Shown here: one piece after another, positions 46,070 to 57,300 of the stretch | How positions within the stretch are numbered: the stretch's first letter is position 1 | Layout of the letters: each line of letters opens with the position of its first letter | From: Phoronis australis | Taxonomy: Eukaryota > Phoronida > Phoronidae | DNA length: 64,000 nucleotides | NCBI GenBank assembly: GCA_002633005.1 | Contig: NMRA01000337.1 | Location: 1 to 64,000 of the forward strand | Reading direction: 5' to 3' | Notes under the pieces: model-generated | The model's input: only the letters and a program-made list of their open reading frames with translations | Told to the model about the DNA's origin: nothing | Database searches by the model: none | Position numbers and translations under genes: made by a program

Positions 46070-47005
46070 GAAAGACCGGCCATTTAACTCCCACAGAAGG
46101 GCGTCTGCAATATTTCAGCGCTTGTATATTCCCTCTGTTCGTTTATTGTAATACAGTGTGGTCAGGATGCAATGAAAAATTGGTTTCCTCTTCACCAGAC
46201 TTGTTTTAGGTGTACCTTTTGACACTCCATCAACTCATATGTTTAATAGACTGGGGTGGCTCCCTGTTGACAAACATTTTATGTATAGGCGTTTGTGTAT
46301 GATGCGTGATTTCACAATAATGTACCAACATGCACGCACCGGGCCTTCAATATGAGGGGGCTCGAACTCTTGGTGACATGGTCCTTTTAGTAACGAAATA
46401 GTCGGTCGTCTTAAAAAAAACAGGGTACCACATCCAAAGCTGTGAAGTGTGCGTTCGTGCCTTTTTAGTGGACTTTTTGTCTCGTTTTCTCAGACTTTTT
46501 GTTTCTCTGATGTTGACCTTTTTGTCCACTTCGCCAAATGGGGGTCTCGTTCGAGCCCCCCCCCTGGGTGCGCACATGTACCAACTTATTTATCTCGTAA
46601 CCTCGTACTTGTTTGAAATAGCCACCAAATCAGGACAAGATTTTCTACCTCAACTAATTTAGTTTTGCCTAAACACAGAACTTCGTTTTATTCTAAGTCC
46701 TTCTTTCTCATTCAGACCATTCAACAATGGAACAATTTGCCAAATAGTCTAAAGGAGGCTGATAATTTCATACACCAACTCATTAGTTACATGTGGTCGT
46801 CATAGCTGTCTTTCCCATGTATATACCATAAAAAAGTTTTTATTCATTAATTCAGTCTGTAAATCCAATTTGTAAATACTGTTTAATTTAATGTGTCTTA
46901 ATTTATCTGTTTATCTATCTTAAATGCTGGATATTAGCCTTTGGCTAAAGCATGTTTTATATTTACTGTATTTTATCCTCTATAAATAAAGTTTATTGTT
47001 ATTAT
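46070..47005 (+). pseudogene. LINE-type reverse transcriptase C-terminus and 3' end
   Basis: Frames read L-V-L-G-V-P-F-D-T-P-S-T-H-M-F-N-R-L-G-W-L-P-V-D-K-H, and after the nested MITE F-L-I-Q-T-I-Q-Q-W-N-N-L-P-N-S-L. These are the terminal blocks (LGWLPV.. and W-N-x-L-P) of non-LTR retrotransposons. A 3' tail with ataaagtttattgttattat follows near 46985-47005. Only the last part of the ORF remains. It carries the nested MITE at 46331-46571. Confidence 0.72.
46331..46571. mobile_element. MITE nested in the LINE, copy 2, with 9-bp flanking duplication
   Basis: It lies between two copies of TGTACCAAC (about 46321-46330 and 46576-46585), a good target duplication. The ends are related to copy 1 (catgcacgcacc on the left; gggtgcgcacat on the right) and ggggg-ctcgaac occurs inverted inside both ends. 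The interior is T-rich. Removing it restores the order of the LINE sequence. Confidence 0.65.
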
Positions 47006-48315
47006 CCCTAGATTTCTTGACACACTATTCAAAAGAAAACACTTCCTATTGAATTTGATAAACAAGACCACATTAGCAGCAGAAAAAGTATTCACAATTT
47101 TGGTGTAGAAGCAAGAATTTTCTGCTGTTGAACTATTTTCTAAATTCAGTTAAATTTTCTACATTTTTGTGCCAATGCCTATTGTACATACAGTGACTGC
47201 AAAAAGTTTACAAATTCAAACTTTCCTACGCTACACAACATTATAACTAAGCATTAAGGCAGGGGCAAACTGTTGACTTCAATGTAACAACACAATATGA
47301 ATGCATAAATACGTTCTGTTGACGCCAGAAACTCACAAAAATGCAAGACTTAAAGTGAAATATAGTCTTGCACTACAAGCAAAACACGTGATCACACTAG
47401 CTTTCTTCGCTGTGTTCCGTAGATGTACGAATCTTGCGAGTAAAGCTAGAGCTGACGTGCTTTGCTCAAAAGGAATTGGTAATAACTCACAATGTCTTAC
47501 TTGATCTTACAAGATTCTTACGTCTACAAAATGCTGCCATTTGAACTTCACCATCATGGGGAAAGACTGAACAACCCAGGTACCTTTTGGTCGGTGCAAC
47601 ATATCTTTCATTGTACTTCAAAGAATTTTATGGCTCAAGGTTTACCTGCAAACTGATGGATGCCCCAAATGTATTGCTGACTGGTAATTTGACATTTTTG
47701 GAAAACAAAATACCTTGACAGCACAAAGACTCTATTTTTCACAAAACAAAACTGAGATGGGCCCATTGACAACCCTGTGTATTATGCTTTTTTTCTTCTT
47801 AGTGACACCTGTTTTGGGCCAGTGACTACAGTTTTATATGTTTGGACTAGTGTGTATATATATGAAACATTCTTACATGTAACTATGTCAGTTTAATCGC
47901 AATATAAGCACATTTCTTTCTGCCTTGGCTGAAGACTGTTGTCTGTGACTACTTTCTGGCTGACTAGTAGTCATAGTAACCAAGAAAAGAACTGACATAA
48001 ACTTTGGTTTATTTTTTTCATTTTACAAAATAACTTCTGTTTCAATCAGAATGCACCAGCTATGAATATAACTCCAATCTATGTCAAAAGTTTCATGTAA
48101 AATAAAAAATTATAGCATGACTTTAAAACTAGGCTACAAGTTCATTTATATAATAATTTGCATAACATAAGCAGCCATGATGAAACACATTGGGATCACA
48201 TGAGAAGTTAGTATCCTGCAAACCCCTCTTGTCCCTTTGACGCCTTCTTACACAACCACATCAAATTGGCGTGTCCCTCTCAGATTTCAAATTCACTGTG
48301 CTGCCATGCGCCTTC
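47006..48315 (-). other. Probable TFAM 3' UTR and downstream DNA
   Basis: No gene or repeat I can support. A minus-strand AATAAA at 48007-48012, 300 bases after the TFAM stop, is a plausible polyadenylation signal. Confidence 0.45.
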
Positions 48316-48441
48316 TCACTTGGACGATTTCTTTCGGTGCCGCACCAAATCAGAGTATCCGTCCTGTTTCATCTGAGTCTCCCATACTTTAATCTCGTCT
48401 TCATATCGTTCCTTATCCTCATGGAACTCTTCAATAAACGG
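48316..48441 (-). CDS. TFAM: TFAM-like factor, last coding exon (box B helix 3 and C-tail)
   Basis: A 126-nt exon (41 codons and TGA) with acceptor ctgtttcag. It encodes the last helix of box B (F-H-E-D-K-E-R-Y-E-D-E-I-K-V-W-E-T-Q-M) and a short basic tail D-L-V-R-H-R-K-K-S-S-K. The human counterpart is R-Y-H-N-E-M-K-S-W-E-E-Q-M, then D-L-L-R-R-T-I-K-K. In human TFAM the C-tail is needed for transcription activation; here it is short. A possible polyadenylation signal (AATAAA on the minus strand) is at 48007-48012. Confidence 0.93.
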   Translation of the reverse strand, partial: PFIEEFHEDKERYEDEIKVWETQMKQDGYSDLVRHRKKSSK

Positions 48442-48756
48442 CTGAAACAGAAAATATGCCAACAGAAAGTGATTGAAATGAGACTTTTTATCACAACATT
48501 ACTGAGATTGTTTTGGTTTATAAAACTGCACTTTATCTCAGGTTTACTCAGACAGTAAAATCTAGATCTAGTTGAGGTGGCGTTGCAGAGTAATCATGTT
48601 AAATTGTTGGCTAAAGAAAGAGTTGTTACCTCTCAATATTGTTACAATAAAGATGAATATGCAATATTACCTAGTGAGTCTCTGGAGCAAAATGTGATAG
48701 GTTTCGCCATTTTTCTCCATATTAAAAACATGTATACCACTGGCTCCATTAGGAAT

Positions 48757-50514
48757 AAGAGCAACGCAGAGCGTTAAAATGTGCCCATGAATGCATCGCA
48801 AATGGTATGCTTTTAGGGTTGTTTATTTGGCCACTAGATGGCGCAAAAAGGTACAATCCATCCGAAAATGAGCACATGTCATTGCTTCTTTAATAGAAAT
48901 CTATACACCAAATTTCGTAGAAATCCGTCGCGGAACTTCAAAGAAACAAAGGAAAACAGATTGAAATGAAATTGCCACTAAGGGGCACACTGTTCATTGG
49001 ATCCGCCTGAATGTCTTTATTGTCTGTTGTTAGCTTCATATAAATAAACTTACTAATTAACTTTAATACAAATCCTGCAGAGGGTTTAGGAGATACAGCC
49101 ATGGGCGCAAAACAAAACTACCACTAGGAGGTGCCACAGTAGTCAAAGTTGTCATCGTTAACCGTACTCTACACACTGAGAACATATACGCCAATTTTCA
49201 AAACCATCCTTGGAATGATTCGTTTGATAGAGTGGTAGACGCTTCAAACTCGAAAACAGCAAAAATGGCCACTAGGTGGCGCAAAATAGCTTGATTACAT
49301 CCGAAAACGGAGGATAGCGTCATTTCACCAATAGATGCCCGTATTCAAAATTATATGTAAATCCGTTGAAGACCTTGGAAGATACAGAGGAAAACGTAAA
49401 ACTAAAATTGCCACCAGGGGGCACACCAGTGGTCAGATCCATCCGAAAATCATCGTCATCCGTTGTCAACATCATACAAACACACTGATTAAATTTAGTA
49501 AAGATCCTGCAAACTGTTTAGGAAATCATGAAAGCCATGAGCGCAAAAAAAAAAACGAAACTGCCACTGGGAGGCGCCACAGTAGTCCAAAGTTATCAGA
49601 AATCGTCACCGTTCACTTCATAGTAAAAACATATATGCCAATTTTCAGAATTATCCTGAAAGCAGTTTGGTTGATCGAGGGGTGAACGTCAAAAAACAGA
49701 CTCAAAAACAGTAAATATGGCCACTAGGTAGTGCAAATTAAGTAGAAGCCATCTGACAAAACGGAAAGATAGCGTCACCTCACTAACAGAAGCCTGTACA
49801 CCAAATTTTATGAAAATACGTTGAGGACCTTCGAAGAAACAAACTGAGGTAAAGGTAAAAAAATAAAATTGCCACTAGGTGGCTAACCAGTAACTACATC
49901 TGTCCGAAAGTTGTTGCTGTCCCGGGTGTCATCATCATATAAATGCACTTACTAAATTTAGAAAAGATCCTGCAAACAGTTTAGGAGATATAGCCATAGG
50001 CGAAAAAAACAAACTGCCACTAGGAGGCGCCACAGAAGTCGAAGTCATCGGAAAATCATCGTCAACCGTCCTCTTCATAGTAAGAGCATAATGTCAATTT
50101 TCATAATCATGCTTAAAGTGGTTTGGTTGATAGAGGGGTGGAAGCTAAAAAACAGACTTGAAAACAGTAAAAATGGCCACTGGGTGGCGCAAACTACGTT
50201 GAATCCATCCAAAAACAGGAGGATACCGTCAACTCACAAATAGATGCCTATATACCAAATTTTGTGAAAATATGTTGAGGACCTTTGAAGATACAGAGGT
50301 AAACTTAAAGAATTAAAATTGCCACTAGGGGGCACAACGGTAGTCGGATCCGTCCAAAAGTTCGCTCGTGCCGTCCCATCCATGAAAGAAACACATGTGC
50401 AAAATTTCATAAACATACATCAATCGGTGTTGGAGATAGAGCAGCGGACGCTGCCTGGATGGACAGAGATGACGGCATAATGTGTCCACATACAAATATG
50501 TGGGCGCATAAAAA
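48757..50514 (+). mobile_element. CTCF-motif higher-order repeat element, long copy
   Basis: Eleven units in the strict order A-B-C-A-B-C-A-B-C-A-B. Motif starts: 48831, 48975, 49121, 49269, 49411, 49564, 49721, 49872, 50017, 50177, 50322 (steps 142-160 bp). Type A reads ATGGCCACTAGGTGGCGC, type B TTGCCACTAGGGGGCAC, type C CTGCCACTAGGAGGCGCC. The left end has a small hairpin (aacgcagagcgtt, 48762-48774) and the right end a hairpin at 50481-50508. It lies in the last TFAM intron. No protein is encoded. The layout (terminal hairpins, internal ~150-bp tandem units) recalls Helitron/Helentron-derived elements. Confidence 0.88.
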
Positions 50515-50588
50515 TTACATATTACTACATTCAAAATCCTCAATAGTTCAAACAATAGCTATTCTTTTATTGCAAAATGTTTGCCTAC

Positions 50589-50645
50589 CTTTTTGCCGGT
50601 ATCACTCATGTCTCTCCACACATTTCCAAGCTGTTTCATATATTC
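50589..50645 (-). CDS. TFAM: TFAM-like factor, 57-nt exon in HMG box B
   Basis: A 57-nt exon, 19 codons in phase 0: EYMKQLGNVWRDMSDTGKK, with acceptor tatttcag and donor gtaggc. The W-R-D-M-S-D-x-x-K-K segment is helix 2 of an HMG box and matches N-W-K-N-L-S-D-S-E-K in human TFAM box B. It lies just outside the right end of the young CTCF-motif repeat element (48757-50514). Confidence 0.88.
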
Positions 50646-50894
50646 CTGAAATAGATCAACACACAGATAGACGTATAGTATACCGAGAATAGACCAATGC
50701 ACAGATAGATGTATGATAAACAAGGAATGTGTAACTCATCCCATAATCAACATATGTCTAAAGCCAATTTTAAACAATAACGAGACTTCAAACATAATAC
50801 TATTAACCCATTTTCAAAAAGTTAATGCAACCATCGTAACATTGTTGCTGCAAAGAACAGCACTGACATCACACTGCATTTTAACTCTCTGAAT

Positions 50895-53322
50895 TACCGT
50901 AATCGTTCGGGTTAACGCCCTGGGCGGTTAAATTGGCGAATCCAAAAAATCGGGGGAGGGCGGTTAACCGAGCAGTGGGCGGTTAAATCGAAAATCCACC
51001 TAAAGTAGGGGATGGACGGTTAACCGAACATGGGCGCTTATTACGACAGACAACCGCCCTGGGCGGTTTATCTTACCTGGCGATCTAAATCCCGACATGA
51101 CAATCATACTCGAAACGCGTAGCCCTTTTCAAAGAGCTTTATCGTCACGTCGCCAAATGACTGAAAACGTCATAACAGCGGATGATCCCAACAAAGGTTC
51201 TCTTGCCCTCAGATTAGTCATTCACTATTAAATTTACAAAATTGCTGAGTAATATCCCCGTGCCGTCCTGCGGTGCGCAGACGACCAGTGACCACGCAGC
51301 CTCCACTAGAATTAAAACTGTTTCAAGATGTGACCCTGCTTAAGTGCGCGCGTGCAAGCTTCACGTGTTGCAGAGGTCAGACATCAAATTTATGGTTACA
51401 GTCTCGTACTATATGTAGCTGTCAAGTTCCGACTCAGAGAGCAGTTTTAAAATTGGTTGTAATAAAAGTTTGAAAAACTTAACTCTGTTTTTTTTTGTGT
51501 TTGGGATGTTATAGTCGACACTCCGTGACTCAATGACATTTTCAGCGTATGGTTCTGCGGCTAGCTGTCTTATCTCGACAGCCCGGCATTGCTCTCTTGC
51601 CGTTGCGCCAAACATGCTATGCAAAGAAGTAAGACAAGGATCGGGGGTGGTCGAGCCAGTCGTCGATCAAGAATAAAATTTCAAGCAACTGCATAAATAT
51701 GTTACAAAATGTCAGAAAACAGCAATGTTTCAATTCATTATTCTAAACGATCACCTTACCAAACTTCGTGGTGGAAAAACATTTATTTTTCATGCAAGAT
51801 GTCCAGATTATCCTATTTATATCACTTGTAATATCGCACTGCGGCACTGTTCAGTCCCGCTGTTATCGTGCAATGTCTCAGTCGGCTGACAATCGTGACT
51901 TGGAAATGCCGTCAAGTAATATAACGGCCTCTTTCAATATGCATCTCGTTTTTTATGGCCAAAGATAGTGGCGGTATTCAGCACGCACGTAGGGCCTACG
52001 TGTGAGTCACCTGTCAATCACATGTTGGTGTCAAGGTAACATGCACTCCAAAGTGTGGGAACTTGCGCACGTGCACCACTACAAATCAGTCACACATAGC
52101 GACAGTCCGACGAAGTAACAAAAACGGGCGTGACTATGTACTTTTAAGCTGTTGTTACGAAAGACCCAGTTCTTTACGATATTCCTCCGTTGCCAATGTT
52201 CCCCAAAACTGCGATGTCAAGTCTATTCCCATATTTCCCGGCTCGATGCTCCCTAAGCCCATCCCTGTAACTAGCTGCGTGAATCTCCTACCCACTATCG
52301 TCAAGCAGTCTACGTCGTAGATATTTCAGACTCGAATGGTAAGAATTTTTGTTCAGGCTGAAAATGGCCAATGTATAAACAAAATTATTCTGGATGGCTA
52401 AAAAGGGGATGTGGAAACGATAATTCACACAGTCACGCTTACGTGGGGGCTGACGCAAGAAATAGTAAAGAACAGCCAGCGACATTAGTTAAATCTGCTA
52501 ACCAGTTTGACTGAGATGCAATAAGCGAAAAACAAAATTTGACTAGCCGTTTTTTATTACTTCAAGATCATACACAAACATACATTATTGCCAACGTTTG
52601 AATTCAGAAATCGACAGGCAGCAACGAAATCGGTAACCCAGTAAGGCACTTGTACTGTCCCTTCGGTCGCCCCACATCCTCTATAACCCGGCAGTTATAT
52701 TCATCAAAATATTGAGAATTTGACATCTTTCCGTGAGTTGTGAGATTTGTTCAAAATACGAGAGCTTCCCACCTTAATAGAATTTGGAGGGTTGGCAAAA
52801 CCATTGTCACATTTCTCTGGCCTGATTTTTTCGAATATATGTTTTATCTAGTGCACTGCAGACGGAAACTCAGCGCGGCAGACAAAGTCGCTGAAAGCGG
52901 AGGTTTTGACGCCGGCGGCGTTCTTAAACTTTGCAAACAAGGGAAGAAAATAAAGTGACAAAAAGGTTCAAGTATTATATTTTGAAGTGAGTTCATGACC
53001 CAAGACAATAACTCGTTACCTGTATTGTAATTCAGATTGCTAAACCACCGTCTCGGAGTCCCGGCGTCGTTGCACTCATTGTGATCATCGATCTTTTTCT
53101 AAAAGTCGGGGAATCGCGCGTTTCCTTAGCACTAGGCGCTAAATCTTCATTTTTTAAAAGTCGGGGATGGGCGCTTAACCGAGAGGTGGGCGCTTAACTG
53201 GAAATCTTCAAAAATCGCAGGGGGGCGCTTAACCGAGCAGTGGGCGGTTAAATCGAAAATCCACTTAAAGTCGGGGATGGGCGGTTAACTGAGCATGGGC
53301 GTTAACCCGAACGATTACGGTA
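50895..53322. mobile_element. 2.4-kb DNA transposon with perfect 26-bp TIRs
   Basis: 50895-50920 and 53297-53322 are exact inverted repeats beginning TACCGTAATCGTTCGGGTTA. Next to both ends, subterminal GGGCGGTTAAC and GGGCGCTTAACCGA words recur every 35-60 bp (50935-51075 and 53105-53290). If the terminal TA is the target, the element is TA-flanked CCGTAATCG...CGATTACGG. The 2 kb between contains only short frames (for example 52063-52320) that I do not recognise, so it appears non-autonomous or strongly decayed. Confidence 0.85.
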
Positions 53323-53439
53323 AACAAGAAGGGTGATCCCCAACAATTTAGGACACAAGGGGGGTAGTAATATTTTCTATTTCATTCCTGCCATGCAAGG
53401 CACGTAGCAACAAATAATATGAGTAATAGAAAGTTACCT

Positions 53440-54637
53440 ATTGCTGTTGTGAAGATTTTTTTTGAAACCACTTAGCTTTCGGTCTCATCTCGAGACTTGG
53501 TTGGGTGTTATGGCGGGTAACTGGAGCCTCGCCTGTTTCTGTTACGTCACCATTGTCATGTGTTATGAGATGTGACCTATGTCGGATCGTCTGAGGGAAT
53601 AAATTCTAGTAGATGGTGGATTTCTACCGCTTCACGTCCTCCAGCAGTATTTGTTCTCCCTCACTAAGACGGTAGCATTATCCGATGAGATGTTGCGAGA
53701 TGTCTGAAAACACTGTTCACCAATCGCTGACACTTAGCTGGTCGATGTACTCAGGTGTTCCTTAATCCTAGTGCCAGGTTGCATGAAACAGTTCCAAATA
53801 GGGACTCAACTAAGTTCCCTAAATCTACTGCATATTTTTGGACTTTTGAAAGCATTGATTGCCCTTTCTTGTATTGTTTTAGTTTCATTACTAAGTCAAC
53901 TTTTGACTTTGATGCAAATCGAGAGTGAAGTCTATATTGAATTTTCAGCTTTATCGAAAATAATCAGGGATCTTTTCATGCAACACTACCAATTTAAGGG
54001 TTGAGTCCCTACTTATTTTCAAAGAATTCTGGGCTCAATTTTTAGTTATATTATTAGAAAATGTCATTAATTAAAGAGGAGCTCGCAATGAAGGTGAAAT
54101 GATGGAAAAATATTGCAAAAAGACTTGGGGACCTTAGTTGCAACCGGCCACTGGCCCCTAGCAGTCTCACCCACATAACTTGCACTGCAGTCAGGGCAGT
54201 CGATGTTCTAAACAACACCGCATTTTCCGCATGAACCAGCAGACTCCTCAGGATGTTAAACAGTTTGTGGTAAGTAGCAACTTGATGTTCATGGAAAATT
54301 TTGTTCAATTCCTTAAACACACCATGTACATAACGTACAGTGACGTTAGACTTGTACTCAGACTGCCTATGATGTGGATACAACTCGTTTTCAAAAATCC
54401 ACTTAATGTAATCGACCCTGAGAACACTGTTGACACATTCACGTTCTTTACGTTGATCTTCAGGTTGGGTGACAAGGTTGTTAGCTCGTTGTACAAGAGT
54501 ACATGCCACTAAACTCATGGTTAGACTGAAAAGTTTGACTGTAAGTCCGTGTGCGCTGATTTTCGGTACACTGTCAACTTGGTGCCACCTTCTTTCAGAA
54601 TGTTTATACAAGTATCCAAAATAGGTAGAGAATCATT
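53440..54637 (-). pseudogene. Penelope-like element, minus-strand copy, truncated
   Basis: The reading begins at about 54637 (N-D-S-L-P-I-L-D-T-C-I, the end of RT) and continues V-Q-R-A-N-N-L-V-T-Q-P-E-D-Q-R and H-E-H-Q-V-A-T-Y-H-K-L-F-N-I-L-R-S-L-L-V-H. It then enters a frameshifted GIY-YIG region (around 54150-54230) and a C-terminal/3' region to about 53440. The segment 53775-54100 does not match the other copy and may be inserted. Degenerate. Confidence 0.75.
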
Positions 54638-57300
54638 GGAGGTGCGTTACCGTTATGTTGACACTTTTGTCCTGTTCCAAGAATACCACGTGGAACAATT
54701 CCTGAATCACATTAAGAGCATTAATCACAACATTCAGTTCACTATTGAATGCATCTTCAATGATTCTCTACCGTTCTTGGATACTTGTATACACATTCTG
54801 GATAATGGCGGCACGAAGTTGACAGTATACCATAAACTGATGCATACGAACTTGTACCTAAACTTTCAGTCAATCAGGTTAATGGTATGACTCTTAAGAG
54901 ACGACAACCTAGTCAACCAACCTGAAGATCAGCGTGAAGAGTGTGCATTAGTCAAGAGTTTTTCCCGAGGACAATGATTACAAGCAGTGGACTTTTGACA
55001 GCAGCCATGAACCACGTGGACAGTCTGAGTACAAGACTCACGCCACCATACCCTATGATGTTTTTGAGAAACTGACCGAAATTTTCCAGGAACACCAAGT
55101 TGCTACTTACCACATAATGTTTAAAGGAGAATGCCACCCCAAAAACAACCTATTTTGTATCAATTTAGATCGAGTAGTTCTACACAATAATAGCAGGTTT
55201 GGTTGCGTTGCCTGACACCTGACGGCAGACGGAGGTGTTGAAATTATCCAATGACATAATTGGTTTCACACGCAGTCTGCTCAGCAGTTCACAACACGGG
55301 TTAATAGTGTCAGCTTATCGTTTGAATTCATCGTTTAACATCAATAAATCATCAAACTTTGATGTAAAGCCCTTAAAAATACACCGAGTTCTTATAAAAA
55401 CGTGTTGTTTTATTTTGCTGTTAAGGATTCATTGATATTTGGACACACCATAGCCTACAAAGTTTGGCAGGCCAAATTACCAGGGTTCGCAGCAGGAGTT
55501 TGAGGTCTGTTCGGAGATAAATTCGAAGTATTCTTACGTGAAATATAGACAGGAGAATCTAGATCTGTGTTGTTTATACTTGTGATTTTTTGAGCTCTTA
55601 ACACACAAACGAGTGTTATCCCGGTCAGTGGCTCGAAACCCGATCAGGCCCGTTGCGGCCGCCGGGACTGGCACAAACATAAACCAGCTTGAGTTGGAAA
55701 CTAAACCTCCAGTCACGAAAAGACTATAGTAGTGAGCCAAAGAAATAACCTGCACGTAATTATTTAATGTGAATTGGCCACGAAACTGAAAATCTCCTTA
55801 CTTGTCGGGAGCCGAGAAATCAGCCCCTTCCACAGACCGTTGGGGCAAAGGTTGTACGGTAACAATGATTTGAATAATGTATTTGTATTTCTAAATAAAG
55901 ATTCCCCTAACATGTGACAATAGCATATAAAATCAAGTAATTGTTTCACAACAGCTTTCTGTCAGCAAACACTGAATTAGCATGCGCTCACACGGCCTCG
56001 GTGCCCGGTCAGTTATCTTTGTTGCCGGCATCAAAAGCCGGTAACGCAGTGGTTTATTCATTGCTGGCTTCTCAAAGCATTAGCACTCACGAGCACTCCA
56101 AGGCATTACAAACTGTATCTATTGAGACTTTGTTTCAGTTTCATATAAGCATTGATTAGGACCATTTTAGGGTGAGAATAATTCATTTTGAAACAGAACG
56201 CAGAATACTAAAAGTCTACCTGGCAACTCGACTGGCGCCAATCCCGACTTAGTCAAGAGCTCATCCGACGAAGACTTCACGGGTTGGATCGTTACGTTTC
56301 ACAGGCTATAAGTTCGAACCGGAATACACTGATCAAGAAATACTAGAGAGGCACCGTGAATATGCATAGGCAACGTAACGTATGGATAGTTCTTTGGTAA
56401 GCTGGAATTCGTCAGACAAATCACTGTCGACGAGATGCCGGCCACAGACACAGAGATGTTTCACGGCCTCATACTAGCTATTAACAACATACCTTTCATT
56501 CTCCACTACCGCAAGCCACTTCCTAAGCATTTCGAGCTCCCGAGGAAGTTGAAAAAACGATATATCCGCTTTCTTCGCAGCTTCATAGTTCGGACAAGGG
56601 GGAACAATGCACAGCAACATAGCAGCATTAACTCTGCAGATGAACCACTGACGTCGCTGCGTCGTTTCTCACCTTCCTCACAGGTTAACGCAACACCTCT
56701 CGGCAAGGTGAGGTCGACCGTATAAGAGGCGATGTGGATAGAGACCGATTAAGATGGTAAAAAAGACTAATTAAATCGGGTGGCATTCTCCTTTAACACC
56801 CTGAGGAGTCTACTGCTTCATCCTAAGGACAAGTCTGAGGAGTGCTGAAAATGCAGTGTTATTTACAACATTCACTGCCCTGACTGCAGTGCAAGTTATG
56901 TGGGTGAGATTGCTAGGAACCTTGGCACTAGGATTAAGGAACATCTGAGTACATCGACCAGGTAAGTGTCAGCGATTGGTGATCTGTGTTTTCAGACATC
57001 TCCCAACATCTCGTCGGATAATGCTACCGTCTTGGTGAGGGAGAACAAATACTACTGGTGGAAGATACAAGAAGAGGTAAAAATCCACTGGCACGCTCCA
57101 TCATTCAATCAAGACTCGGGCTACAATCTTCCTGCCATTCCCTCAGATATGACAGAGGTCACATCTCATGACACATGACAATGATGACGTAACAAACAGA
57201 CACGGGCGACGCTCCAGTTACCCGCCATTACACCCGACGAAAGTCTTGAGATGAGACCGAAAGCTAGTGGTTTGAAAAAACTTCATGAATCCAGCAGGTA
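54638..57300 (+). pseudogene. Penelope-like element, plus-strand copy, interrupted
   Basis: RT: R-Y-R-Y-V-D-T-F-V-L-F (normal Y-V-D-D, one Asp codon lost), N-D-S-L-P-F-L-D-T-C-I-H and N-G-G-T-K-L-T-V-Y. Then the linker E-H-Q-V-A-T-Y-H-I-M-F up to the insertion at 55125. After 56796 it resumes L-R-S-L-L-L-H-P-K-D-K and then the GIY-YIG nuclease: V-I-Y-N-I-H-C-P-D-C-S-A-S-Y-V-G-E and G-T-R-I-K-E-H (56855-56950). RT plus GIY-YIG is diagnostic of Penelope elements. Stops and frameshifts are present. The 5' part of RT is missing. Confidence 0.85.
55125..56792. mobile_element. 1668-bp TTAA-flanked DNA element inserted in Penelope
   Basis: Perfect 15-bp terminal inverted repeats AGGAGAATGCCACCC, flanked by TTAA on both sides (55121-55124 and 56793-56796). 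Taking out the element and one TTAA restores the Penelope frame exactly across the junction, proving the boundaries. The ends resemble those of the THAP/TTAA family (AGGTGAAGGCAACC). Longest frame 56435-56725, no recognised domain; probably non-autonomous. Confidence 0.9.

Noticed and set aside
48757-50514. A CRISPR array, because of short regularly spaced conserved motifs.
   Set aside because: The genome is eukaryotic, the conserved word is only ~14-18 bp, and the spacers are themselves homologous units in A-B-C order.
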